A stretch of 42,603 nt of DNA. Origin: SVFI01 sp964519385. GTDB lineage: Bacteria; Bacillota; Clostridia; Lachnospirales; Lachnospiraceae. The stretch spans positions 1 to 42,603 of the forward strand of contig CAZFLR010000019.1 of NCBI GenBank assembly GCA_964519385.1, written 5' to 3'. Each line of letters opens with the position of its first letter. The first letter of the stretch is position 1. Both the position numbers and the translations under genes were made by a program. The notes under the pieces were generated by a model. That model did not search any database. It was not told the DNA's origin and saw only the letters and a program-made list of their open reading frames with translations. Of this stretch, positions 33,663 through 41,404 are shown piece by piece.

Positions 33663-34616
33663 TTAAAAACTAAATTTATCTTTATTATCTTTAACCTTTT
33701 TCTTATTCACAGTAAGATAATGTTTGACAGTAGTTTCTGTAGATTCATGATGCAAAAGTTCGGCAATATCTTGTATATCCATGCCCAATTCTTTAAGTAT
33801 ATTACTACCCGAATGACGTAGATCGTGATTATGTAAACTAGGAACTCCTATCATGTTTCCTGCCTTCTTACACCAATCATTTAATGTACTGTTATTTACA
33901 CATGTTTCCGCACTAGTGTAAGGTGTCATCCAAACCCAACCATAATCATCGCAACCTTTTTCTTCACGTTCTGCTTTCATCTTGCGTAACAACTCTTCAA
34001 CTTCTGTTGAAAAATATAAATCAACAATTTTCCCTTCTTTTTCAAGAACGTCAGTACACATTCTTTCGTCTAAATCTACTTGCTCCCATCTAAGATGCGC
34101 CATGGCATTTACTCTTGCCATAGTAGACAACCCAAATAATATATATGTTTGAAGTTGAATATCACCATATTCTTCCAATTTCTTACGAAGTACATTAACC
34201 TGATCAACACTCAAAAATGTTTGCTTTATAACTGGTTGCCCTTGTTTCGGTCTTTCTAAAAACTCTGTAGGAGATTCTTTGATAAGCTTTTTCTTTCTTA
34301 AAAATTTGTAGAAAGCAGAAATGGAAGACATAATGCGCCTTTGTCTATTCACATTATTCCCTTCTTGTTTCCTAAAATAAAAATACTCGTTCAAATCATC
34401 ATCTGTACATTCAAGAACCGACAGATTAAACTGTCTGTCGTACATAAAAATAAACCACTGTTGTAAATCACTAATATACCCATTAATTGTATTAGGAGAT
34501 AAGTCACGAATCGACATATCTATTTGATACTTTTGAAATAATTTTAATGTTTCTGGGTTTATATTTTTCAACTTTTCTTCATCATACATGCAAATACGTT
34601 TACTTCGCTCTGCCAT
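33663..34616 (-). CDS. Tyrosine recombinase / integrase
   Basis: A 317-residue protein with the usual two domains. The N-terminal SAM-like core-binding domain spans residues 20-115 (YQIDMSIRDLSPNTINGYISDL ... SSISAFYKFLRKK). The catalytic domain has arginine in MARVNAMAHLRWEQVD, lysine near VLEKEGKIVDL, the HDLRHSGSNIL box and H..STETTVKHYL with the tyrosine nucleophile. It may be an integrase or a Xer-like enzyme resolving genome multimers. It lies beside tRNA-Ser and tRNA-Gln genes, favourite attachment sites. No obvious att pair was found in the window. ATG after GGAGGTAGGTT. Confidence 0.93.
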   Translation of the reverse strand: MAERSKRICMYDEEKLKNINPETLKLFQKYQIDMSIRDLSPNTINGYISDLQQWFIFMYDRQFNLSVLECTDDDLNEYFYFRKQEGNNVNRQRRIMSSISAFYKFLRKKKLIKESPTEFLERPKQGQPVIKQTFLSVDQVNVLRKKLEEYGDIQLQTYILFGLSTMARVNAMAHLRWEQVDLDERMCTDVLEKEGKIVDLYFSTEVEELLRKMKAEREEKGCDDYGWVWMTPYTSAETCVNNSTLNDWCKKAGNMIGVPSLHNHDLRHSGSNILKELGMDIQDIAELLHHESTETTVKHYLTVNKKKVKDNKDKFSF

Positions 34617-34742
34617 AACCTACCTCCTTCCTATAATAAAAAAGAAACAGTGGCAACAACGCTAAACTGCATCCTTTAAATATTTATTTAATATATATTT
34701 TGTATGTATTTTCATTGATTTTTTAATCTTTATTGTTTAAAA

Positions 34743-34813
34743 CAAGCGATACAGGATTTGAACCTGTTCTATAATAGTCAAAGTATTATGTGCTACCATT
34801 ACACCAATCGCCT
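34743..34813 (-). tRNA. tRNA-Gln (TTG)
   Basis: A 71 nt tRNA: acceptor AGGCGAT/ATCGCTT with one G.U pair, a D-loop with TGGTGTAATGGTAGC, anticodon loop CTTTGAC, and T-arm ACAGG-TTCAAAT-CCTGT. CCA is not encoded. Confidence 0.9.
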
Positions 34814-34829
34814 AAACAATATCACAGGA

Positions 34830-35040
34830 TGAAGTACGAACTACCCATTTTAAATCTGCTTAATGGGAATTTTCGACACTGCAGCAATTTTAGATATGGC
34901 GGTTTTTGATATGCCAAAAGGTTCTCCAAGATTACACCGCCAAACTACGAAAAGAAGTATGAAGCACTAACTAACTTCTTATTGGTCTGTACACAACCAG
35001 TTATTTAGAATAAGAAAGATAATCTCATTCATGCTATAGC
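34830..35040 (-). other. Structured intergenic stretch, function unknown
   Basis: No gene is supported. On the minus strand there are three good stems: AAGAAGT/ACTTCTT, GGCGGT/ACCGCC enclosing about 35 bases, and CCCATT/AATGGG. One frame reads GEPFGISKTAISKIAAVSK to a stop, reminiscent of a helix-turn-helix, but without a start. It could be a regulatory RNA or leader between the DUF5659-like gene and tRNA-Gln, or a decayed gene. Confidence 0.35.
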
Positions 35041-35055
35041 GTAGTATGAATATTT

Positions 35056-35244
35056 CTACTCTATTACTTTATTGTTCTTAAATTCCTTGATAGCCTTATG
35101 CAATTCAGCACTATCGTTAAAGAAAAATACATTTTTTCCAGCGCAATGTTTATTTTCAGCCATACCAACTAGAACAAATCCTTTCATCTGTAAGAAACCA
35201 CAAAGCTTCTGGTTAAAAATTGTTGCCATTTTCTTGTTACTCAT
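35056..35244 (-). CDS. DUF5659-like small phage protein
   Basis: A 62-residue protein reading MSNKKMATIFNQKLCGFLQM, then KGFVLVGMAENKHCAGKNVF, then FFNDSAELHKAIKEF. This is the pattern of the small DUF5659 proteins of Firmicutes phages; their function is not known. The ATG at 35244 lies nine bases after GGAGG, so the five codons upstream are not used. It follows the iteron-like repeats and precedes tRNA-Gln. Confidence 0.7.
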   Translation of the reverse strand: MSNKKMATIFNQKLCGFLQMKGFVLVGMAENKHCAGKNVFFFNDSAELHKAIKEFKNNKVIE

Positions 35245-35333
35245 TTTCCAAGCCTCCATTTTGAATTTTATTTACAATATCTAATTCTCCATTTGGCAAT
35301 GGGTAACACCAAATAAATCATCACTTCACAAAT

Positions 35334-35395
35334 GTGCGAAATTCACACAAAAATCTCAAAATAAGTGCAAAACTCGCACAAAAATATTAAAAATA
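35334..35395. repeat. Two tandem iteron-like repeats of about 31 bp
   Basis: The units begin GTGCGAAATTCACACAAAAA and GTGCAAAACTCGCACAAAAA and share an A-rich tail. Each has a small hairpin GTG..CAC whose arms remain paired. They lie just downstream of the winged-helix gene at 35434-36051 and could be binding sites for it, perhaps part of a replication origin. Confidence 0.5.
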
Positions 35396-35433
35396 ATCCT
35401 TTGATATAAATAGCAAATATCCACTTTTTCGCC

Positions 35434-36051
35434 TTAGACGGCTCTTAATTCTTCTTTTAATGTGTTCCATCTACTATCTATAAACAGTGAAATAGCGGTA
35501 TTATTTATCTTATTACCTCTTGTGAAAATGAATGGATTACAAGTTATTGTTTTAAATTGCTTTGAAGGATCATCTTTGCAACCAGTAGTATGTCTACCTA
35601 GTACGCCCTTCTTAATAAGAGAAGATATAAGTCTTCTAACATTAGAATCATCCATTTCTAATAAAGCTGCGATATCTTTCGCATCAAGAATTTTGCCGTT
35701 TGGATTTCCATTAGTACGTAAAACACAATCTCGAAATGATACGTGTTTTGCTAATCTGATTGTGAAATTAAATTCTGCGAGAGTAAGATATTTATTTAAT
35801 TCTTCTAAAATGTCATCATACAATTTCACAAAACTCTCTCCTTTATTAAATTCAGTGCATTCATCCTCTTGAGCTAAGAATTCTAATATTTTCTTTTTGT
35901 CCTCTTTTGTTTTCTTTTTGTAAGAATCACCATATCTAAATGAGTCAGTTATTTCTAAAGTGTCAACACTGACTACATATGCTACAATTTCATCTGCTTC
36001 ATTTATAATTTGGTTATTTAATTCGTTTTCATTTGTATTCGACTTATTCAT
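35434..36051 (-). CDS. Replication-type winged-helix protein
   Basis: A 205-residue protein with an acidic N-terminus and a winged-helix domain over residues 95-170: LTLAEFNFTIRLAKHVSFRD, then GKILDAKDIAALLEMDDSNVRRLISSLIKKGVLGRH and KTITCNPFIFTRG. This is similar to plasmid RepL/RepA-like initiators and to phage replication regulators. The ATG at 36051 has GGAGG nine bases upstream; the 61 extra codons to 36234 overlap a terminator and are rejected. The two iteron-like repeats just downstream fit an origin-binding role. A transcriptional regulator is the alternative. Confidence 0.7.
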   Translation of the reverse strand: MNKSNTNENELNNQIINEADEIVAYVVSVDTLEITDSFRYGDSYKKKTKEDKKKILEFLAQEDECTEFNKGESFVKLYDDILEELNKYLTLAEFNFTIRLAKHVSFRDCVLRTNGNPNGKILDAKDIAALLEMDDSNVRRLISSLIKKGVLGRHTTGCKDDPSKQFKTITCNPFIFTRGNKINNTAISLFIDSRWNTLKEELRAV

Positions 36052-36134
36052 TTGAGAAACCTCCGCTTTTTTATATTCATTCGAATAGAAGAGAAGTGCG
36101 TTGAAATAAGAAACACATATCTCTATAATAAAAA

Positions 36135-36163
36135 AACTCCATGAGCAAACACTCATAGAACTT
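36135..36163 (-). terminator. Intrinsic terminator upstream of the winged-helix gene
   Basis: AGTTCTATGAG / CTCATGGAGT stem with six-base loop, followed by six T on the minus strand. It ends the HU and 211-residue protein transcript before the winged-helix gene. Confidence 0.85.
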
Positions 36164-36302
36164 TCTTTTCTATCTATACATTTACTTATTTGCACACGAT
36201 GTATCGTGGGCAAAGGTATGGGCGTTCCACGCACATACCCATATGTCCATTAAGACAAAAATAGACTGTATAGCTTTGACACCATACAGCCCTAATATAA
36301 CT

Positions 36303-36938
36303 TTATAATCTTACGCCAAATTTCTCAGCGATTTCTTTCAACATATCAAGATCGTCAGAATAGTGAGAGTAGGAGCTGTAGTAATTAACCCCATTCTCTG
36401 TAGTAGACCATGACTTACTGAATCCTACAGGTACACCATTTTTATTTTTACTTACATAAGTTGATTCACATTCATTCGTATCTTTAGACGCACATTCAGA
36501 ACAACAACATTCTTCATAATCATCGTCGTCCCAATCATCGTCTTCAACACAAACTTCGAAAACTTCATCGGCTTCACAATGAGAGATTACTTTGCAAGAA
36601 CAATTATCTAATACATAGATTGCTGAACTTTCGTCTGTAATATAATGATCATCTCTTCGCATTGGTTCGCAGAAGAACTCGTCATATCCATTGAGATTTA
36701 CCAAAGAGATGATATACTCGTCTCTGTAACCTTCGTATCCCGGCTCATGAAAGTCTACGCAACAAGGATAATATCCAAACTCTGAAAGCAGACGCATAAT
36801 TTTCTGTGCTTCTTCATATTTAGCCACAATAGAAATATCATTGTAAGGATCATCTTTTCTAATTTCTACAAATTTATTTTCTACGGCAAAAATAAAATCT
36901 TCATAAGATTCGAAACAAATTCTCTTCAATCTAATCAC
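36303..36938 (-). CDS. Acidic protein of unknown function with cysteine cluster
   Basis: A 211-residue protein starting MIRLKRICFESYEDFIFAVE. It has an alpha/beta N-terminal half (EEAQKIMRLLSEFGYYPCCVDFHEPGYEGY), then a very acidic linker with DDDWDDDDYEECCCSECASKD that could bind metal, and a C-terminal part rich in serine and tyrosine (SWSTTENGVNYYSSYSHYSD). I do not recognise it. It lies 12 bases downstream of the HU gene and shares its transcript. Confidence 0.7.
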   Translation of the reverse strand: MIRLKRICFESYEDFIFAVENKFVEIRKDDPYNDISIVAKYEEAQKIMRLLSEFGYYPCCVDFHEPGYEGYRDEYIISLVNLNGYDEFFCEPMRRDDHYITDESSAIYVLDNCSCKVISHCEADEVFEVCVEDDDWDDDDYEECCCSECASKDTNECESTYVSKNKNGVPVGFSKSWSTTENGVNYYSSYSHYSDDLDMLKEIAEKFGVRL

Positions 36939-36950
36939 ACTCCATTCAAA

Positions 36951-37253
36951 TTAGGCATTCACAGCGTCCTTCATAGCTTTGCTTGCTTTAAATTTGACAG
37001 CTTTTGAAGCTGGAATCAGACATTCCTCACCAGTTCTAGGATTTCTACCCATACGTTCTCCACGTTCTGCAAGTTCAAAGCTTCCAAATCCTGCGAGTGT
37101 AATTTTATCGCCAGCAACAAGGGCATCGAACATCGCTTTAAGTGTTGCTTCCACAAATACAGACGCATCTTTAATTGTACAGTCTGTATATTTCTCTGAT
37201 TCATCATGTGATACGATTTCTTTTACTTCTTTGTACAAATTTGTTTTATTCAT
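36951..37253 (-). CDS. HU-family DNA-binding protein
   Basis: A 100-residue histone-like protein starting MNKTNLYKEVKEIVSHDESE. It has the dimer core (FVEATLKAMFDALVAGDKITLAGFGSFELAERGERMGRNPRTGE) and the C-terminal IPASKAVKFKASKAMKDAV. The DNA-bending arm contains GRNPRTGEECLIPA. The ATG at 37253 follows AAAGGAATT; 29 upstream codons are rejected. It condenses or bends phage DNA in replication or packaging. Confidence 0.95.
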   Translation of the reverse strand: MNKTNLYKEVKEIVSHDESEKYTDCTIKDASVFVEATLKAMFDALVAGDKITLAGFGSFELAERGERMGRNPRTGEECLIPASKAVKFKASKAMKDAVNA

Positions 37254-37360
37254 AATTCCTTTATATTCCTTTCGTTTTTCAAAAATTTTTAATAAAATAG
37301 GAGAGTGGTATTTGCTATTCTGCAAAATTCTCTCCAGCACATGTGTTAAACCTACATTCT

Positions 37361-38602
37361 TTAATTTAATACAATTTTATAAGTCTCTGTATGACCGAAC
37401 AGTTTGTTAAATCCGTAGATCTTTACGGCGGCTTTACTTCCTTTGCATAAAGAATCGCTGTACGGATCAGAACCTACAAACGATGGACATATTAAAAATT
37501 CAGCATCTCCTAAAACACCTTCGTGTGACGGAACTTCTTTTCCATTATGTAAGTGCCCTACGAGAACACAATCATAGAATTTTTTATGTAAAATACTTAG
37601 ATCTTTTACTGCATTCTCAATATTTTTAATCTGATGACCATGCATAGCTATAATTTCATTACCCGGTACACAAACTTCAATAAATCCCTCTCCTTCTCTT
37701 GCCAATTTAATAGCAATTCTTTCATTATTTGCACATAAATCATGAATGTAATTACCCATAAGATATTCCAAATCTTCATCGGCTAATTCACTCGCTTTTG
37801 CATTTAATACTCGAATTTGAGTATGATTAGCAGAAGGCGTATGATAGTATACAATGTTTGCATAAATGGATAATTCATTAAGCATATTTGCAACAAGTCT
37901 ACAAATGTCAACAGTTGCTTTTACAATAGAACTATCATTGATTTTCAAGTCACTTAACCTGAGAACACCTTGAATGAGGTCTCCTAATGAAATAATTGTA
38001 AGAGTGTTAAGATTTTTCTCTTCAATAAAATCAATAAGACTTCCAGTTAGACGTTCAAATCGTTTCTTTGCAATTTCTGGAGAATATTCATTGTTAACAC
38101 TAACAAATGATGCTCCATAATGAACGTCTGCCAATCCAACCACATAATTCACTTCCTTAATTGTTTCGTGTCTTAATGGTTTAAAATCAGGAAGCGGGAG
38201 AGTGGTGACTACATTTCCAACAAATTCATAATACATTTCTTGGCGAGATTCACTTCTGTCAAGTCTGTTTCTTTCAATGTTGGCAGTTTGTAACTTGATA
38301 CGTTCTTTACGAATATCTTCAAGTTTTTTGTCCAATTCTTTTTCTTTAGAAAAATCTTCAGGATTAGAGTAAATTTTACTCTTCAAATAATCACTTCTAA
38401 ATTTTCCACCAAAAATAGTTGAAGACCCTTTTCTGATGGTATCTGGATTGCACTTAACGTTGTATTTGTCTTTTAGCTCCGACCAGTCATAGTCATTTTC
38501 ACCAGATATCTTTCCATCAATATCTTTGCAAATCTGCTCATAAGTTTCAGTAGTTAACCCATATTTTAATAATTCTTTTTCAAAATTAAACAGTACATCC
38601 AC
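37361..38602 (-). CDS. Calcineurin-like metallophosphoesterase
   Basis: A 413-residue protein with an N-terminal coiled, charged segment (residues 1-140) and a metallophosphoesterase domain. Motifs are GLADVHYG (D-x-H, about 157), SLGDLIQG (GD, about 207), PSANHTQ (N-H, about 258), AMHGHQI (about 320) and VLVGHLH (G-H-x-H, about 345), all metal ligands present. It could act on DNA ends or nucleotides during phage replication; the substrate is unknown. The start is GTG at 38602 with GAGTAGG upstream. Confidence 0.85.
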   Translation of the reverse strand: MDVLFNFEKELLKYGLTTETYEQICKDIDGKISGENDYDWSELKDKYNVKCNPDTIRKGSSTIFGGKFRSDYLKSKIYSNPEDFSKEKELDKKLEDIRKERIKLQTANIERNRLDRSESRQEMYYEFVGNVVTTLPLPDFKPLRHETIKEVNYVVGLADVHYGASFVSVNNEYSPEIAKKRFERLTGSLIDFIEEKNLNTLTIISLGDLIQGVLRLSDLKINDSSIVKATVDICRLVANMLNELSIYANIVYYHTPSANHTQIRVLNAKASELADEDLEYLMGNYIHDLCANNERIAIKLAREGEGFIEVCVPGNEIIAMHGHQIKNIENAVKDLSILHKKFYDCVLVGHLHNGKEVPSHEGVLGDAEFLICPSFVGSDPYSDSLCKGSKAAVKIYGFNKLFGHTETYKIVLN

Positions 38603-38609
38603 CTACTCT

Positions 38610-38804
38610 CTATTCTTCGCTCAAGTCGGTTTCTGTTTTTTCTTTAATTACGATTTCAATAATAGCACCTTCGAAATCTTTAAGTTCTTCGACAACATCT
38701 TTGTCAATACCATCTACTTCAATTGTGTGTCTTTCTGCATCGTAAACACCTGCTAATTTTTTTGTTGTAACCTTACTTTCTTTATATGAATAAGATTTTG
38801 CCAT
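38610..38804 (-). CDS. YonK-like small protein
   Basis: A 64-residue protein: MAKSYSYKESKVTTKKLAGV, then YDAERHTIEVDGIDKDVVEELKD, then FEGAIIEIVIKEKTE. The pattern of a beta strand, an ELKDFEG helix turn and an I-I-I-KE end resembles the SPbeta YonK family, whose function is not known. AAAAGGAGAAAATT lies upstream of the ATG. It is coupled to the metallophosphoesterase gene. Confidence 0.65.
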   Translation of the reverse strand: MAKSYSYKESKVTTKKLAGVYDAERHTIEVDGIDKDVVEELKDFEGAIIEIVIKEKTETDLSEE

Positions 38805-38866
38805 TTTAATTTTCTCCTTTTAATCCATACTTTTATACAAAAATAGGAGAGCAGTTAAGCCCTCCA

Positions 38867-39502
38867 TTAAATAATTTCGTCAACGAGTCCTTTTTCCATC
38901 ATTTCATCAGAATCCATGTATGCTTCATATCTCTCGATAGCCGCATAATCGTCTTCTGAAAGATTAGTATGAGAAACAATATAATTTGCAATTCTTTTCT
39001 CGAATTTTTCATTAAACCTAAAATAGTCTTTTACTTGACTACTTGTACCAGAAACATATGCTGATCCACCATGAATTAATGCTGTGCTAAACGGATAACA
39101 TTTTCTAGTGACATTTGGATTATTTTTACCAGCCATAAGAATAATACTTCCCATAGAATAAGCATAGCCAAGCACAATAATTTCGGTCTTTGTCTTTAGA
39201 TTTTCAATAACATTGCATAAACACAAACCATCGTAAACAGACCCTCCATTACTATTCAGGTATATAGTGATTTTTTTACCAGTCCCGTCATTGTCCATTT
39301 GTAGTAATGGCATAACAACTTTATCAATAGTTAAGTCGCTAATTGTATCATTGATAAGGATGATTCTATTTTTTAATAAATTCTCATACTGATTGTTAAT
39401 CAATTCTGTTTCTTCAAGAATAATTTGTTCTGCGTCTAATTTTTCAGCAAGCTCAATATATTCTTTTTCAGACAGTTCCATATTCTTTTTATTCATAGGC
39501 AC
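38867..39502 (-). CDS. ClpP-like protease
   Basis: A 211-residue serine protease of the ClpP family. The fold markers are RIILINDTISDLTIDKVVMPLL, IYLNSNGGSVYDGLCLCNVIE, catalytic serine in YAYSMGSIILMAG (about 116), histidine in STALIHGGSAY (about 142) and aspartate in YMDSDEMMEKGLVDEII. Phage ClpP-like enzymes may help capsid maturation or degrade host proteins. The start is GTG at 39502 or ATG at 39496, with GAGGTACG upstream. Confidence 0.93.
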   Translation of the reverse strand: MPMNKKNMELSEKEYIELAEKLDAEQIILEETELINNQYENLLKNRIILINDTISDLTIDKVVMPLLQMDNDGTGKKITIYLNSNGGSVYDGLCLCNVIENLKTKTEIIVLGYAYSMGSIILMAGKNNPNVTRKCYPFSTALIHGGSAYVSGTSSQVKDYFRFNEKFEKRIANYIVSHTNLSEDDYAAIERYEAYMDSDEMMEKGLVDEII

Positions 39503-39574
39503 ATCGTACCTCGTTCTTTCTTAATATTTCCTCATCTGAGGATAAAATGACAATGAATTTTATGTATCATTGAG

Positions 39575-40861
39575 CTAATTTAGTAAATCCGCCATAGCAG
39601 CAGTTTCACTTCGTTCTGTTTTCTGCAATTGAACATATCCAAATTTTTCGTGTCCTGCCAACTTCTGGACTGTTGACAGTAGACCATTGTTTATTCTAAA
39701 TATCGCATCATCGGTTTGTTTAAAATCTCCGTTTAACCACAATGAAGACCCTTCACCGACACGACCAATTAACAACTGAACGTGTTCTTTTGTAAGATTT
39801 TCAGCTTCTGTACAATAAATAATACTATTTTTAATATCTCTTCCTCGAATATATCCAAGATGCTGAATTTCAATTGTTCCAGCCATTATTTGCAATTCTA
39901 AACCCATTTCTCCGCCTAAATGGTCTGCGAGAACCATAGCAAACGGTTTAAGTTTTTCATCTTTTGATCCTGGTAGAAAACCAATGTCATTTGCATTCTT
40001 TACGCCAACAGGATTTCTTACATAAATCAATTTTTCGAATTGACCATCTTCAATTAATTTCATTGCATTTGAAATCATGATATAGTCTTTTCCTGTTCCA
40101 AAGCCACCAGAGATGACTTTTATTGTTTCCTCATTATTTTGCAGCATATCAAATGAAAGAACTTGCTGAGGGTTTCGTGGCTTGATCTTGCCAAGATATT
40201 TACTATTTAATTGTTTATAAGATAGGGCAGTGTATTGATTGCCATTCCATTTTCTATAATCAACAATTTCCCCGTCCCATTTTCGGATAATTAAATATTC
40301 ATTTTTTAGACAATTGAAAATATTAGAATCAAGATTTGTATAGAAACGACTCATTTCTTCATCAGACAATGTGACATCTTTAAATCCTTTGTATTCTTCA
40401 ATATTCGAAATGATATTGATAGAATTTGTTCCTTTTGTAGGAAGATCAAAAATTTCTCTCGAAATAAATCTACAATTTATATCATCGGTACAAATTAAAA
40501 GATTTTCTGTTTTATTATAATGAAACGCAGAGGCTAAAATAATGTTATCAGGTGTTTCTTCCAAATCCTTATCAACAAGAATTTCTTTTATGATAGGAGA
40601 GTATTTAATAACTTCATAACTACCATATTTTTCATCCAATAATCTAGAAATACTTCTCGCTTTCCACTTTATTTCATTATCTTTTCGAGAAGAAGATTTA
40701 ATATTCTCTATTTCTTCCAATGTTTTTTGTGCAATTACAAAAGGTTCTTTAAAAGCACTTTCCTGTAAATTTAAAAGTGCATTCGTATCAAAAAATAACT
40801 TATATGTCAAATTGATACCAACTTTCTCAATTATTTCGCTATTTTGCGATGATTTTTTCAC
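39575..40861 (-). CDS. PIN-PhoH fusion (PhoH2-like) protein
   Basis: A 428-residue protein. The N-terminal PIN-type ribonuclease domain spans residues 18-150 with acidic residues in YKLFFDTNALLNL, a glutamate near QKTLEEIEN and TPDNIILASA. The C-terminal PhoH ATPase has Walker A VISGGFGTGKDYI (about 250), then GFLPGSKDEKLKPF and NGDFKQTDDAI (Walker B/sensor). PhoH2 proteins are RNA helicases/ribonucleases. The start is GTG at 40861; a TTG at MTYKLFFD is the alternative. It overlaps the small upstream gene by 23 bases. Confidence 0.9.
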   Translation of the reverse strand: MKKSSQNSEIIEKVGINLTYKLFFDTNALLNLQESAFKEPFVIAQKTLEEIENIKSSSRKDNEIKWKARSISRLLDEKYGSYEVIKYSPIIKEILVDKDLEETPDNIILASAFHYNKTENLLICTDDINCRFISREIFDLPTKGTNSINIISNIEEYKGFKDVTLSDEEMSRFYTNLDSNIFNCLKNEYLIIRKWDGEIVDYRKWNGNQYTALSYKQLNSKYLGKIKPRNPQQVLSFDMLQNNEETIKVISGGFGTGKDYIMISNAMKLIEDGQFEKLIYVRNPVGVKNANDIGFLPGSKDEKLKPFAMVLADHLGGEMGLELQIMAGTIEIQHLGYIRGRDIKNSIIYCTEAENLTKEHVQLLIGRVGEGSSLWLNGDFKQTDDAIFRINNGLLSTVQKLAGHEKFGYVQLQKTERSETAAMADLLN

Positions 40862-41018
40862 GATAATTCTTCAGAAGTTTCTTGTTTCTGAAAGTTTCTG
40901 TGAGATAGTATGTTTTCTTTTTGCCTTTACCAGTTGTATGAGAAATACCATCTCCGCCATATTTCACACCTTTACTAATAAGGTATTTTACTTCGTTGTA
41001 GTTGTTTAATTTAACTAT
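40839..41018 (-). CDS. Basic 59-residue protein with an ATA start
   Basis: The frame reads xVKLNNYNEVKYLISKGVKY, then GGDGISHTTGKGKKKTYYLT, then ETFRNKKLLKNYREKIIAK. It clearly looks like a complete small basic protein, but its first codon is ATA at 41018, seven bases after GAAGTG. TGA lies three codons upstream, and there is no ATG, GTG or TTG before the sequence begins. The first later alternative is a GTG in the middle. It overlaps the PhoH gene at its 3' end. Function unknown; it could bind nucleic acid. Confidence 0.65.
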   Translation of the reverse strand: MVKLNNYNEVKYLISKGVKYGGDGISHTTGKGKKKTYYLTETFRNKKLLKNYREKIIAK

Positions 41019-41061
41019 GAGTTTTCACTTCTTTCGTTTAGATTTCTCCAATAGGAGATAG

Positions 41062-41142
41062 TTGCTGAAGTACGGGAGTCGAACCCGCTATCACAAGCTT
41101 ATGGGGCTTGTATGGTTTGTATATCCGTTCCACCCACCAGCA
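41062..41142 (-). tRNA. tRNA-Met-like (CAT), irregular acceptor
   Basis: The anticodon arm CAAGC-CCCATAA-GCTTG carries CAT and the T-arm GCGGG-TTCGACT-CCCGT is standard. The acceptor needs a two-base bulge on its 3' side (TGCTGG against TCAGCA) and position 33 is C instead of the near-universal U. The D-arm resembles GGTGGAAcGGaTATAC of class II tRNAs. It may be a diverged elongator Met, an Ile(CAT) reading ATA, or non-functional. Confidence 0.6.
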
Positions 41143-41144
41143 AA

Positions 41145-41217
41145 CGGAAACTGTGTGACTTGAACACACGACAACTCGGTTAACAGCCGAGTGCTCTACC
41201 GACTGAGCTAAGTTTCC
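41145..41217 (-). tRNA. tRNA-Asn (GTT)
   Basis: A 73 nt tRNA: acceptor GGAAACT/AGTTTCC, D-arm TTAGCTCAGTCGGTAGAGC, anticodon loop CTGTTAA, T-arm GTGTG-TTCAAGT-CACAC, G discriminator. It is two bases from the Met-like tRNA. Confidence 0.95.
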
Positions 41218-41223
41218 AGAGAT

Positions 41224-41258
41224 AACAGACAGCAACATTTGCCATATCACTGTCTGTT
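41224..41258. other. Nine-base-pair hairpin between tRNA genes
   Basis: AACAGACAG / CTGTCTGTT with a 17-base loop lies between tRNA-Asn and tRNA-Tyr. There is no T run, so it is more likely an RNA processing element than a terminator. Confidence 0.4.
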
Positions 41259-41316
41259 AGAAGGAAGGAGATGTATGAAAAATGAATTTTTGACATGCCA
41301 ATATTAGGCAGACAAA

Positions 41317-41400
41317 TGGGCAGAGCAGGAGTCGAACCTGCGATGTTTCTAATGTAACGGGTTTACAGCCCGCCGTGATCGCCACTACACATACCTACCC
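41317..41400 (-). tRNA. tRNA-Tyr (GTA)
   Basis: An 84 nt class II tRNA: acceptor GGGTAGG/TCTGCCC with two G.U pairs, anticodon loop CTGTAAA, variable arm, and T-arm GCAGG-TTCGACT-CCTGC, A discriminator. Confidence 0.93.
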
Positions 41401-41404
41401 ATGT

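Noticed and set aside
33663..34616. Attachment site pair for the recombinase within the tRNA genes
   Set aside because: No repeated tRNA 3' end of useful length was found inside the window; the partner site may be outside it.
41038..41250. 70-residue minus-strand frame over tRNA genes
   Set aside because: It runs through two tRNA genes; the tRNA folds explain the conservation.
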